Shown: in pieces, positions 27,159-35,871 of the stretch
Layout: every line of letters begins with the position of its first letter
Position numbering within the stretch: position 1 is the stretch's first letter
Assembly: GCA_002692965.1 (NCBI GenBank)
Contig: NZNC01000015.1
Coordinates: 124,001 to 188,000 of the forward strand
Length of the DNA stretch: 64,000 nucleotides
Reading direction: 5' to 3'
Source of the DNA: Haliea sp.
GTDB taxonomy: Bacteria > Pseudomonadota > Gammaproteobacteria > Pseudomonadales > Halieaceae
Position numbers and translations under genes: made by a program
Notes under the pieces: generated by a model
The model's database searches: none
What the model was told of the DNA's origin: nothing
The model's input: only the letters and a program-made list of their open reading frames with translations

Positions 27159-28091
27159 ATGGACCTGCGCCAGCTGAAATCCTTTATCGCGGTGGCCGAG
27201 AGCGGCACCCTGAGCCGGGCCGCCGATCGCCTGCAGCTGTCCCAGCCGGGCCTGTCGCGCCAGATCCAGCTGCTGGAGGCAGCCGTCGGACAGCCGCTGT
27301 TCGACCGCCACGCCCGGGGCATGAGCCTGACCGCCGAAGGCGAGAAGCTCCTGGAGCGCGTACGCGGCCCGGTCCGCCAGCTGGAGGGCGCCATTGACGA
27401 GGCGCGGGACGCCGGAGCCAACCCCGCCGGCCGCGTGGTCCTTGGTATGGTGCCTTCGGTCAGCGACCTGCTCGCCGCTCGCCTCGCCCTGCAACTGCAG
27501 CAGGCCTACCCGGATATTTCGCTGCGCCTGGTAGACGGCTATGGGGGTCACCTGCTGGATTGGCTCTACCGGGGCGATATCGACCTGGCGCTGATGTACG
27601 GCCCAGGTAGCGAATTCCACTGCCCCAGCCGCGAACTGTTCTACGAGCCCCTGCACCTGGCCGGCCCACCGGGACAGCTCTGCCACGAGCGGCCCAGCAC
27701 GATTCAGGCCATCTGCGACCTGCCACTGGTGCTGCCGAGTACCGGGCACGGCCTGCGCGGACGGGTCGAGAGCGCCGCCCACCAGGCAGGAAGAACGCTG
27801 CAGGTTGCCATGGAAGTGGATTCCTTCCGGGTGATGAAGGCGCTGGTGTCGGCCGGCTTCGGTTACACCATCTTGCCGGCCTCGGCACTGCGGGAGGATG
27901 TCGCCACGGGTCGCCTGTCCGCCACCGCCGTGGAAGGACCGCGGCTGATGCGACAGATTGTGCTGGCCCAGGCCCCGGGACTGCCTCCCGGTCGCGCTAC
28001 CCTCTGCGTGGCAGCGCAGATCCGCGCGCTCATCGAGAGCCTGATAGACCAGGGCGAGCTGGCGGGTGCACTGCTGGCCGCGAAAACCTGA
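27159..28091 (+). CDS. LysR-family transcriptional regulator
   Basis: This 310-residue protein has the LysR N-terminal helix-turn-helix (LRQLKSFIAVAESGTLSRAA, then RLQLSQPGLSRQIQLLE) and a periplasmic-binding-type effector domain from about residue 90. It is co-directional with the catabolic operon, 11 bases after the hydratase gene, instead of divergent as is common for LysR. It may therefore be produced with the operon and act on another promoter or in feedback. Confidence 0.9.
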   Translation: MDLRQLKSFIAVAESGTLSRAADRLQLSQPGLSRQIQLLEAAVGQPLFDRHARGMSLTAEGEKLLERVRGPVRQLEGAIDEARDAGANPAGRVVLGMVPSVSDLLAARLALQLQQAYPDISLRLVDGYGGHLLDWLYRGDIDLALMYGPGSEFHCPSRELFYEPLHLAGPPGQLCHERPSTIQAICDLPLVLPSTGHGLRGRVESAAHQAGRTLQVAMEVDSFRVMKALVSAGFGYTILPASALREDVATGRLSATAVEGPRLMRQIVLAQAPGLPPGRATLCVAAQIRALIESLIDQGELAGALLAAKT

Positions 28092-28139
28092 GGCCCAGAA
28101 CAACCTGGGCTCGGCGGCTGTGACGCAGGCGGACAGTGC

Positions 28140-28433
28140 TTACAGCGCTGCCGCGTAGTCCTGCATGGCGCCAGCCAGGGTGAAATCCCGTTCGGTGATA
28201 CCCCCGGCGTCGTGGGTCGTCAGCGCCACCGATACCCGATTATAGACATTGAACCACTCGGGATGGTGATTCATCTGCTCCGCCTGCAGGGCGCTGCGGC
28301 TCATGAAGGCGAAAGCCGCCTTGAAATCGGCAAACTGGAAATCCCGAGCCAGCTTGCCCTCGCGCAGCTCCCAGCCCGGCAGCGCCGCCAGGCGCTGGCT
28401 GATTTCGGTTTCGTTCATCGGTTTATCTGACAT
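28140..28433 (-). CDS. phhB: 4a-hydroxytetrahydrobiopterin dehydratase (PCD/DCoH)
   Basis: This 97-residue protein has the diagnostic active-site block [20 protein letters not shown] with the paired histidines, followed by [10 protein letters not shown]. The ATG at 28433 is used; the longer open frame to 28499 adds non-homologous sequence. The enzyme dehydrates pterin-4a-carbinolamine made by aromatic amino acid hydroxylases. No hydroxylase gene is in this window. The gene lies 62 bases downstream of a flavin monooxygenase on the same strand, so it may be co-transcribed by chance or take part in handling a hydroxylated intermediate. Confidence 0.93.
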   Translation of the reverse strand: MSDKPMNETEISQRLAALPGWELREGKLARDFQFADFKAAFAFMSRSALQAEQMNHHPEWFNVYNRVSVALTTHDAGGITERDFTLAGAMQDYAAAL

Positions 28434-28495
28434 GATCTCACGGCCCTCCCAGGCTCTCGATGGTGGCACCGGGAGGATGAGCTGCGTGCTCGCAC

Positions 28496-30478
28496 TCACT
28501 CCTCGCCGACTGCCCTCGCGCGTGACTGTTCACCTGCCGGCGCCTGGTCCAGCAGGAAATGATCGGGCTTCGGTTCCCGGGTCATGTTCCAGTAATCCAC
28601 CAGGCGCCAGGGGCTGGACAGGTACAGGCGCCCCTTGCTGTTCTGGTAATAACTCTTGACCCGCGGGTGGCCCCAGATCATCTGCTTCAGCTTGGCATCC
28701 AGCTGGTCATTGTACGCATCGTGCGCCTCGCGGGTCACTTCCAGCGTGCTCGCCCCACGCTGATGCATGAGGTCCAGGCAGGCGAGAATGTAATGGATCT
28801 GGCTCTCCGCCAGGATATTCACCCCACCGCCGTGATTGGGCGCGCTGTTGGGACCGGAGCCGACAAACAGGTTGGGGAAGCCGGGCACCAGCAGACCGTA
28901 ATAGGCCCGGGGATCCTCCTCGCCCCAGAGGTCGCGGATGCTGACACCATCGCGGCCGGTCACTTCCACCGTGGAGAGCATCTTGGCGTGCTGGTAGCCG
29001 GTGGCGAAAATGATCACATCCAGTTCCACCAGGCGACCGTCCGCGGTGATGATGCCGTTTTCCACAATGCGCTCGATGCCATCGGTCTCCAGGCTCACAT
29101 TGTCACGCTTGAGCATGTCAAACCAGCCATTGTCCATGCAGAAGCGCTTGCCGCCGGGCGGGTAATCCGGCGTCACCTTCTCCTTCAGGTCCGGGCGACC
29201 CGCCAGTTTCTCGTCGATATAGCCCAGCAGGTACTGGCGGATCTGCTCATTGGTGGCGTTCACCGAGACCTCTGGCATCTGCCACTCGGGGTCGATCAGC
29301 ACGTTGTTGTACCAGTTGTCCGAGGCATTCCAGTAGGTCTGCAGGCGCCACCACTGGGCGTAGTGAGGAATCTCGCGCATGGCCCGGCAGACCGGCTCCG
29401 GCACCTTCTCGTTGAGGTTGGCGATGGGCATCACCCAGTGCTTCGAGCGCTGGAAAACGGTCAGGTGCGCGGCGATTTTCGCCATTTCCGGGGAGACCTG
29501 CATGGAGCTGGCGCCGGTGCCGATCACCGCCACGCGCTTGCCGGCCAGGTCAATACTGTCGTCCCAGCGTGCGGTATGCATCTTTTCGCCGCGAAAGCTC
29601 TCGTGCCCGGGGATATTGAAGGGCTTGGGGCGGGTACTGAAACCCACGGCTGTCATGACCGCGTTGTAGTGGCGCAGGGTTTCACTGCCATCCGCCAGGG
29701 AACGGGTGAGAACATCCCACAGGCCGGTTTTCTCGTTCCAGGTGCAGCTGACCACCTCGGTACTGAAAATCACCCGCTTGCGGATGCCAAACTTCTCCGC
29801 CGTATGCACCAGGTAGTCCTGATTCTCCTGGCCCCGGGAAAACCAGTGCTTCCAGTCACCGTTCAACTCGAAGGAGTAGGAGTAGTAATGGCTGGGCGTA
29901 TCCACCGCCAGGCCGGGATAGCGGGTGTGGAACCAGGTGCCGCCCACCTCGGGGTTGCGCTCGACAATGTCGTAGTCATAGCCGGCCTCGGCGAAGCGCA
30001 CGCCGGCATTGATGCCGGTCAGCCCCGCACCGATGATCAGAATACGGAAACCCTCGGGCGGCTGTCCGTAGGGTACCGGGTCCTGGCCGGGAATGTGGGT
30101 AAAACCCGACTGCTCCAGCACCAGCGGCACAAATTCGTCGGCAACCGGCTCACCCACGCAAACACTCATCATGCGCTGCAGGGTCTTCTCGTCATGTACG
30201 AGCGGACGCGGCGGCGGATCCTGGGTCAGCAGCGCCTGCAGCTTCTCCCGGAGGGCCTCGGCCAGCGCCTCGGGGACCGCGGCACCACCCGCCATCTGTG
30301 GGTGAATGTATGGTGCGTAGTGATCCAGTTCGGCGGTATCGCCGGACAGGTGCACGTAGACCATCAACAAAGTGGGTACATCCGCCCCGGCGAGCACTTC
30401 CCGCAGGCCCTCGTGGTCGCGGATGGGCAGTACCGACAAGTCGTTGGCGGTGGAACGCAATTGGGGAATCTCGGTCAT
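28496..30478 (-). CDS. Baeyer-Villiger-type flavin monooxygenase with N-terminal extension
   Basis: This 660-residue protein has an N-terminal extension of about 140 residues, a first Rossmann motif GAGLTG at 150-155, the Baeyer-Villiger fingerprint [12 protein letters not shown] at 295-306 (FxGxxxHxxxW-D) and an NADPH-binding GTGASS at 320-325. The extension and length match 4-hydroxyacetophenone monooxygenase-type enzymes. It would insert oxygen next to a ketone to give an ester or lactone, using FAD, NADPH and O2. The ATG at 30478 is used because the upstream in-frame start is TTG. Its closest relative in the window is at 58553-60484. Site B of the shared AT-rich element lies about 80 bases upstream. 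Confidence 0.9.
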   Translation of the reverse strand: MTEIPQLRSTANDLSVLPIRDHEGLREVLAGADVPTLLMVYVHLSGDTAELDHYAPYIHPQMAGGAAVPEALAEALREKLQALLTQDPPPRPLVHDEKTLQRMMSVCVGEPVADEFVPLVLEQSGFTHIPGQDPVPYGQPPEGFRILIIGAGLTGINAGVRFAEAGYDYDIVERNPEVGGTWFHTRYPGLAVDTPSHYYSYSFELNGDWKHWFSRGQENQDYLVHTAEKFGIRKRVIFSTEVVSCTWNEKTGLWDVLTRSLADGSETLRHYNAVMTAVGFSTRPKPFNIPGHESFRGEKMHTARWDDSIDLAGKRVAVIGTGASSMQVSPEMAKIAAHLTVFQRSKHWVMPIANLNEKVPEPVCRAMREIPHYAQWWRLQTYWNASDNWYNNVLIDPEWQMPEVSVNATNEQIRQYLLGYIDEKLAGRPDLKEKVTPDYPPGGKRFCMDNGWFDMLKRDNVSLETDGIERIVENGIITADGRLVELDVIIFATGYQHAKMLSTVEVTGRDGVSIRDLWGEEDPRAYYGLLVPGFPNLFVGSGPNSAPNHGGGVNILAESQIHYILACLDLMHQRGASTLEVTREAHDAYNDQLDAKLKQMIWGHPRVKSYYQNSKGRLYLSSPWRLVDYWNMTREPKPDHFLLDQAPAGEQSRARAVGEE

Positions 30479-30556
30479 TGGGCAATCCAGAGGCAAAGAT
30501 GAAACAGGGCTTGAGGGAAACTGGCCGCAGCCATTCAGCTGTCTTGCTTATTATTT

Positions 30557-30575
30557 AATTATTCATAATATATTA
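30557..30575 (-). promoter_or_regulatory. AT-rich 19-bp operator candidate (site B)
   Basis: Read on the minus strand this is TAATATATTATGAATAATT. It matches site D at 16 of 19 positions and the shared TTA-N4-TAA core. It lies 79 bases upstream of the monooxygenase start at 30478, in an AT-rich stretch that stands out against GC-rich flanks. The inner ATTAT-TC-ATAAT is a perfect inverted repeat. Confidence 0.5.
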
Positions 30576-30643
30576 AAGTCCGAGCGGAGTCGCAAGCGCC
30601 CAGAAGGGGAAGACCTGACGGTCCGGGAGCTCAAAGTAAAGCC

Positions 30644-30666
30644 GGCAACCGGAGAACCCGGTTGCC
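30644..30666. terminator. Terminator-like hairpin after the TonB receptor
   Basis: Arms GGCAACCGG and CCGGTTGCC are perfectly complementary over 9 bp around a 5-base loop. On the minus strand the stem is followed by GGCTTTACTTTGAG, a weak T-rich tail. It is the second of two tandem hairpins after the receptor stop. Confidence 0.6.
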
Positions 30667-30686
30667 GCAAGGAATGGGCGGGGAGA

Positions 30687-30712
30687 GGCCCGACCCGCTA
30701 CCGGGTCGGGCC
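30687..30712. terminator. Terminator-like hairpin after the TonB receptor
   Basis: Arms GGCCCGACCCG and CGGGTCGGGCC are perfectly complementary over 11 bp with a 4-base loop. It starts only 7 bases after the TonB receptor stop codon on the minus strand and probably ends that transcript with the hairpin next to it. Confidence 0.7.
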
Positions 30713-30719
30713 GGGATGG

Positions 30720-33074
30720 TTACAGCTCGAGCGTAAAGTCGATGCCGAAGGTGCGCGGCATGTTGTAAACCGCTGTCATGTTGATGACCTCGTTACCGAA
30801 CACGTTGATGTCATCCTCGTCCAGCAGGTTTTTGGCCCACACCGAGACGTTGATCATCCCCGGACCCGTGGCAATGCCCGCAAGACCGGCTCGTGCATCG
30901 AGAATCCAGTAGGCATCCCGCACCGACAACCTGTCGGCCTCCGGAAAGCCAGTGGCGAGGGCCACGTTATCGGTCTCGGAAAGGTAGCGCGCATCGAGGC
31001 GAGCGAAGGGGTTGCCACCGGCCAGCTGCTGCGGAAACTCGTAATCCAGCGATATGCGACCGTTGAGATCGGGCGCACGAATCGGGCGCACCTGGTCGGC
31101 AATATCGACACCATTGCGCAGGTACTCCTTGTACTCGAGGTCATACCAGCCCAGGGTCGTGCTCAAGGTGAGGCCATCGGTGAGGATCGCATCGACTTCC
31201 AGTTCCGCCCCGGTGATTTCCACCTGGCCGGCATTCTCGAAGCGCTGCTTGCCATCGTTGAAGGTCTGTACCTGCAGATCCTCGTAGTCCATGAAGAAGG
31301 CCGCTGCATTGAGCCGCAGGCGGTTGTCGAGGAACTGTGACTTCAGACCCACCTCGTAGTTGGTCATCTCCTCGGGGTCGTAGGCAATGCCGTTCATGAT
31401 ACCGCCAGCGGAGAAGCCGGTGCCCACCTTGGCATAACTCATGATGTCCTGTGCCCAGTTGTAACTCAGCACGACGGTGTAGTTGGTTTGGCCGTAGTCG
31501 AGGGTGTAGATGCCCTCCCCCAGGTCCCCGGCGCCGGCGGACGCCCCCGTCTCGATCAGGTTGATCTCGCGCTCGTCCTCGGTGCGACGCAGGCCGAGGG
31601 TTAGATCCAGCTTGTCAGTGACCGAGTAGGTGCCTTGGATAAAGGCAGCCATGGAATCGTTGTCAGTCGCCGAGGTGTTTACGCCATTGCCGAAAATGGG
31701 GTCCAGGAATGACGGCACGACCACGCCGTTTTCAACCGGCTGCAGCACGCCCAGCACGTTGTGCGCCTCTGACTCCTCCTGGAAGTAGAACAGGCCGGTG
31801 ACCAGCGTCAGGCGATCGGTGGTCCAGGTCAGCTGCAGCTCCTGGCTGACCTGGTCCTGCTCCAGTGAACGCGCGGTAAGCAAGGTGAAAAAGCTGTCAT
31901 TAGGGCCCGGCGGATTGGCGAGAATTCCGGCAACATCACCAGCGAAAAGCGCGCCCATTTGCGCCGTGGTGAATTTCCAGCCACCGGTGCCACCGAGGTC
32001 GTAGATGGACGGGCGCTGCTTCATTTCCCGGTAGGCCGTGATGCTCTTGAAGCTGAGCTGGTCATTGATTTCCCAGCTCAGGGTGAGATTGTGTCCGCTG
32101 ATGCGCAGAGGCTCTTCACTGGTGGCATTGGCAACACGGTTCAGTGGTTCGGTGCTGAGGTTGGTGATGCCGCCAAACAGCGGCTGAAAGGCATTGATGC
32201 CCGCCACCAGCGGCGCCGTGGCACCGACGATACCCAGCTGCTGCACGGGAGCACCCACGGTCTTGCTGTCGGTGTGGTCAAAGCGGTAATCGATCAGCAC
32301 GCTGTCGCTGGCCTCGAACTGGGCACCCAGCATGAAGGCATCAGCTTCCTTGCCACCCAGCTCGTTGGCATAGGTGAGTACACCCATGCTGGGATCACGC
32401 AAGCGAAGATCGACACTGTCCCCCGCTATCAGGTTCTTCGTGTAACCGTCCATCTCGTCATGCAGGTAGCTCATCTTCAGACTGAGGCGTCCCATGGCCG
32501 GCAAATTCAGCGTTGTGCGACTGCGGAAAGCACTGTAATTGCCGATGGAAATGTCCTGCTTGAGGCCAAACTCCCCCGTGGGCGCCGCCGTGGTGATACT
32601 GATGGCCCCCCCGGTGGAGTTGCGACCGAACAGGGTGCCCTGGGGGCCGCGCAACACCTCCACCCGCTCGATGTCGGCAAGATCGAAGATGGAGCCGATG
32701 GTGCGCCCGATGTAAACACCATCCAGATAGGTAGCAATCTTCGGATCCACTGCCGCATCGGACACCCCGGAGGAGACACCCCGAATATTGATCTGGGGGA
32801 TGGTACTGCGGCCCTGATTGACAATGTTGAGGTTGGGCGCGAGATTGCTCAGTCCCTCAAGGTTGGTCACCCGAAAATCACTCAGCGTGTCACTGCTGAG
32901 GGCCGTCACGGCAATCGGTACGTTCTGCAGATTTTCCTCGCGCTTCTGCGCGGTAACGATGATTTCCTCGAGGGCGCTGCTGCGCTGAGCAGCCTCCTGG
33001 GCCAGGGCGCTACCGCCGATGACCAAGGCTACGGCGGATACCATGGCGCGAACAGGCAGGGACGTTGCTCTCAT
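30720..33074 (-). CDS. TonB-dependent outer-membrane receptor
   Basis: This 784-residue protein has a signal peptide ending near GSALAQ, a TonB-box-like LEEIIVTAQ, and the plug segments INIRGVSSG, IERVEVLRGPQGTLFGRNS and GGAISITTA. The barrel ends with FGIDFTLEL. A TGGAGA site precedes the ATG. It is the last gene of a minus-strand group after the MFS, amidohydrolase and Coq4-like genes, but a 115-base gap with an AT-rich stretch suggests its own promoter. It would import the substrate used by the neighbouring hydrolase; ligand unknown. Confidence 0.93.
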   Translation of the reverse strand: MRATSLPVRAMVSAVALVIGGSALAQEAAQRSSALEEIIVTAQKREENLQNVPIAVTALSSDTLSDFRVTNLEGLSNLAPNLNIVNQGRSTIPQINIRGVSSGVSDAAVDPKIATYLDGVYIGRTIGSIFDLADIERVEVLRGPQGTLFGRNSTGGAISITTAAPTGEFGLKQDISIGNYSAFRSRTTLNLPAMGRLSLKMSYLHDEMDGYTKNLIAGDSVDLRLRDPSMGVLTYANELGGKEADAFMLGAQFEASDSVLIDYRFDHTDSKTVGAPVQQLGIVGATAPLVAGINAFQPLFGGITNLSTEPLNRVANATSEEPLRISGHNLTLSWEINDQLSFKSITAYREMKQRPSIYDLGGTGGWKFTTAQMGALFAGDVAGILANPPGPNDSFFTLLTARSLEQDQVSQELQLTWTTDRLTLVTGLFYFQEESEAHNVLGVLQPVENGVVVPSFLDPIFGNGVNTSATDNDSMAAFIQGTYSVTDKLDLTLGLRRTEDEREINLIETGASAGAGDLGEGIYTLDYGQTNYTVVLSYNWAQDIMSYAKVGTGFSAGGIMNGIAYDPEEMTNYEVGLKSQFLDNRLRLNAAAFFMDYEDLQVQTFNDGKQRFENAGQVEITGAELEVDAILTDGLTLSTTLGWYDLEYKEYLRNGVDIADQVRPIRAPDLNGRISLDYEFPQQLAGGNPFARLDARYLSETDNVALATGFPEADRLSVRDAYWILDARAGLAGIATGPGMINVSVWAKNLLDEDDINVFGNEVINMTAVYNMPRTFGIDFTLEL

Positions 33075-33189
33075 GCTTTTCTCCAGTCATTTATAATTTA
33101 TATCTGGTTATCAACGGGTACCCGATACACCGTCGGGCACCCTGGGCCCAGGGCCATTATCCATCAACTGCCGGAAACTGGCAGTACAA

Positions 33190-34077
33190 TCAGGCAGCCC
33201 GCTCGGCCTCCCGTTGCCGGGCGCGGACCTTCATCTCCTCCATTTCCTCATAATACACCCCCTCGCTGATCACATTGGAAAGCTCGGGGTAATCCACCGC
33301 CAGCACATTGCGCATGCCGATGGCTTCCCGAGCAGCCTCGGGGGTCAAATGCAGAATGTCTTCATACTTAAGCATGAAGTATGGCTCGGAAGTCCGCCCA
33401 ATCAGCAGCCCCCGCTCCATGCGCTCGACGATCGCCTGCATGCACTCGGGATAGTGCAGCGTGGTGCGCATCAGCTGACCCGTCAACAGGGTACTGTTGA
33501 TGATGGTCAGCTTGCCCGCCAGTTTTGGACCCAGGTGCTTGTGGGTATTGGTGATTTTCATCGCCGTGGGCACCATCTCGTTGATGATGTCGAAGGGGGC
33601 CGCGGCGAGAATGTGCTCAAAGATGTCGTGAATCTGCGAGCTGCGCATCGCCCAGTATTCCATGTCACTGCGGGGCTCGTGCAGCTCAATGATGTTGGGC
33701 TCGAACTGGCGGTCGTAGAGATAGCGGTAGTAAATCCCCCCCACGGTCTCCGGCGGGTAGTCCTTGAAGTCGTCGCGCTCCATGGTGGAGAGATAGCGCT
33801 CGGAGAGCCACTTGGCAAAGGCAGGATTGACGGCCTTTTCCTCATCAAACAGCTGCTGGATCTCCTCCGGGTCCTCCACCGCGCCAAGGGCCTCGAACAG
33901 GGCCGGCAGCGAGTAGGTGGAAGGCAGGTCGCGTCCGGTGCGCCCCAGCATGCGCAGGGCAATCGCGTCGCGCACCCGCGCGTCGTTCAGATACTTCGAG
34001 GAGCTGAGCAGGATCGAGCTCTCGGAAACGGGCTGGCTGACGCCCTTCATCAGGTAGGGGGTTTTCTTGTCCGTCAT
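33190..34077 (-). CDS. Coq4-like protein
   Basis: This 295-residue protein resembles the Coq4 family (ubiquinone biosynthesis). The hallmark region reads IHDIFEHILAAAPFDIINE at residues 149-167. Coq4 proteins have HDxxH-x11-E; here the H155-x11-E167 spacing is kept, but HDxxH is HDxxxH because of one extra residue (Glu154). The N-terminal 40 residues are not recognised. It lies in a catabolic cluster, 45 bases after an amidohydrolase, not with ubiquinone genes. Some Coq4 proteins are now viewed as oxidative decarboxylases, so a role on an aromatic or cyclic acid is conceivable, but this is speculation. Confidence 0.65.
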   Translation of the reverse strand: MTDKKTPYLMKGVSQPVSESSILLSSSKYLNDARVRDAIALRMLGRTGRDLPSTYSLPALFEALGAVEDPEEIQQLFDEEKAVNPAFAKWLSERYLSTMERDDFKDYPPETVGGIYYRYLYDRQFEPNIIELHEPRSDMEYWAMRSSQIHDIFEHILAAAPFDIINEMVPTAMKITNTHKHLGPKLAGKLTIINSTLLTGQLMRTTLHYPECMQAIVERMERGLLIGRTSEPYFMLKYEDILHLTPEAAREAIGMRNVLAVDYPELSNVISEGVYYEEMEEMKVRARQREAERAA

Positions 34078-34122
34078 GTTGTGGGTACCTCGATTCGTCT
34101 GTTGGGATCGGTCGTGGCTGCC

Positions 34123-35841
34123 TCAGGCGGCAGCCGGACTGAGCATTTCACCGGGAGCGGCACCCGTGGGGCGGCCTTCGGCAAAGGTCACCTCGCCATT
34201 GACCATGGTCAGGCGCATCGGCGCCGGGTCGCGGGTAAAGCGCCAGGTGGTGCCGCCGTTCTCGTCGGGCACGTCGAAGGCCTTCTTCATCGGCCGGCGA
34301 TCGACCTCATCCAGGTTGAACACGGTGATGTCGGCACGCTTGCCGACCTGGATCTTGCCCAGGTCCTGCAGACCAAAGAAGTCGGCAATCTTGCCGGTCT
34401 GGGCGTGCACCGCCTCCTCCACGCTGATCCAGCCCTTTTCGCGGCAGTAGTAGCTCAACAGGCGGATGTTTTCCCCACCGCCGCAGAGCATCTGACCGTG
34501 GGCGCCGGCGTCGGAGATGTTGGGCACAGTCCAGGGGTCCTTGATCAGGCCGACCACCATCTGCTCGTCCTGGGGGAAAGGCGCCATGTGAATGGTGGAG
34601 TGCACGGAGTTCTTCACCAGCCACTCGGCCATGGCGTCCGAGGGATGCACACCCAGCTGTTCGGCATACTCGGCCAGGGAGATGTCAGTGGGCCCAACGC
34701 CGTTTTCCGAGTTGATCAACAGCAGACTCTGGGGGTTGGCGAAGGGGGAATGCTTCCAGACCTTCTCGTCCCAGCTGCTCCGGGCACGGGCGCGCCAGTC
34801 GGGATCCTGCAACAGTCGGAGTTTTTCCTCCTCGCTTTCCACCAGCACGACCTCGTGCCAGACATAGTCATTGGACTGGGCAAAGATCAGCGACTTCTTG
34901 ATGCTGATCACGCTGGTCGGCGGCACATGGGCAAAGCCGGCGCGTATGTCCCGCTTTTCCTGCTTGAAGCGCTCCCGCAGGGGACCCACCTTTTCCTCGA
35001 TGTCCTTCTGGAAGGTCAGGGTCGGCGCCATGCCCGCCACCTGGGCGCGGATCGGGCGGTCGCCAATCAGCCGGTCGATACGTTCGATGGACTGCGGCGC
35101 GGTCTTGCGCATGAAGGTGTCCACGATGACCTGCAGGGTGGCACCGGGATGTTTCGCCAGGACATCCAGCAGGGCCTCCCACTCCGCATCGTCGGCCTTG
35201 AGCGTGGGGACCGGGCGATCCTGGCCGTCGTGATCCAGCAGGTTGGAGGACATGCCCAGGGCACCGGCAGCCAGGGCCTCGTCAAGCATGTCGCACATGC
35301 GCTGCACTTCCTCGGGGGTCGCCGCGCGCTCCCAGGCCTCCAGGCCCATCACCACCAGGCGAATGGCCAGGTGCCCGACAAAGGCCCCGTAGTTGGCCGG
35401 CACCTTGACCTTGCTGGTCATGGACGCCTTGTACTCGGGCCAGCTGCGCCAATCCCAGGGCAGGTGCTCCAGGAAGGGCGCCACGGGGATGTCCTCGAAG
35501 AAGGAAAAGATATTCACCATCTCCATGCGCACGGCCTCGTCGTCGGAGACCGGTGCAGCGGTGAAGCCACAGTTGCCGAGGATGGTGGTGGTCACACCGT
35601 AACCCGGCAGCGGATCCAGGTCCGGCTGCCACCACATGTTGGCATCGAAGTGGGTGTGGGTTTCGATAAAGCCCGGCGCCACATAGCAGCCGCTGGCATC
35701 CACCACCTGCTCGCCGGCCTCCGGCTGCAGCCCGGGGGCGACCTCGGCGATGCGCCCGTCGCGCACGCGCACGTCCGCGGCAAAAGCCGGTGCACCGGTA
35801 CCATCGACGACCGAGCCGCCACGAATCAGGGTAGTGTTCAT
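34123..35841 (-). CDS. Amidohydrolase family protein, D-aminoacylase type
   Basis: This 572-residue protein belongs to the amidohydrolase superfamily near N-acyl-D-amino-acid deacylases. Metal-binding HTHFDAN is near residue 65, GNCGF near 95, and the catalytic-region SDAGAHGQML near 445; the C-terminal beta part ends with the typical MVNGEVTFAEGRPTG. The start is the ATG at 35841 with GGAG upstream; the longer frame begins at GTG. Hydrolysis of an amide, imide or cyclic lactam-like bond is likely. It lies between an MFS transporter (30 bases) and the Coq4-like gene (45 bases), suggesting one operon. Confidence 0.9.
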   Translation of the reverse strand: MNTTLIRGGSVVDGTGAPAFAADVRVRDGRIAEVAPGLQPEAGEQVVDASGCYVAPGFIETHTHFDANMWWQPDLDPLPGYGVTTTILGNCGFTAAPVSDDEAVRMEMVNIFSFFEDIPVAPFLEHLPWDWRSWPEYKASMTSKVKVPANYGAFVGHLAIRLVVMGLEAWERAATPEEVQRMCDMLDEALAAGALGMSSNLLDHDGQDRPVPTLKADDAEWEALLDVLAKHPGATLQVIVDTFMRKTAPQSIERIDRLIGDRPIRAQVAGMAPTLTFQKDIEEKVGPLRERFKQEKRDIRAGFAHVPPTSVISIKKSLIFAQSNDYVWHEVVLVESEEEKLRLLQDPDWRARARSSWDEKVWKHSPFANPQSLLLINSENGVGPTDISLAEYAEQLGVHPSDAMAEWLVKNSVHSTIHMAPFPQDEQMVVGLIKDPWTVPNISDAGAHGQMLCGGGENIRLLSYYCREKGWISVEEAVHAQTGKIADFFGLQDLGKIQVGKRADITVFNLDEVDRRPMKKAFDVPDENGGTTWRFTRDPAPMRLTMVNGEVTFAEGRPTGAAPGEMLSPAAA

Positions 35842-35871
35842 GGGGTTTATCTCCACTGTTGATTCAACACG

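Noticed and set aside
28093-28110. Hairpin GCCCAG-N6-CTGGGC between LysR and phhB genes
   Set aside because: Only 6 bp of stem and no T-run; too weak to call a terminator.
28559-30502. 647-codon plus-strand open frame
   Set aside because: It is antisense to the monooxygenase at 28496-30478. The same shadow is seen over its paralog, showing that it follows from codon use and not from a real gene.
33089-33104. ATTTATAATTTATATC before the TonB receptor as a shared-element site
   Set aside because: It has two ATTTATA direct repeats but no TTA-N4-TAA; a relation is possible but not supported.
33140-33153. CCCTGGGCCCAGGG palindrome
   Set aside because: It has no loop and is in a GC-rich spacer; no clear role as terminator or operator.
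33214-35862. 882-codon plus-strand open frame
   Set aside because: It is antisense to the Coq4-like and amidohydrolase genes, both with clear motifs. Its composition (rich in His, Gly, Gln, Arg) is that of a GC-rich shadow frame, and it has no recognisable domain.
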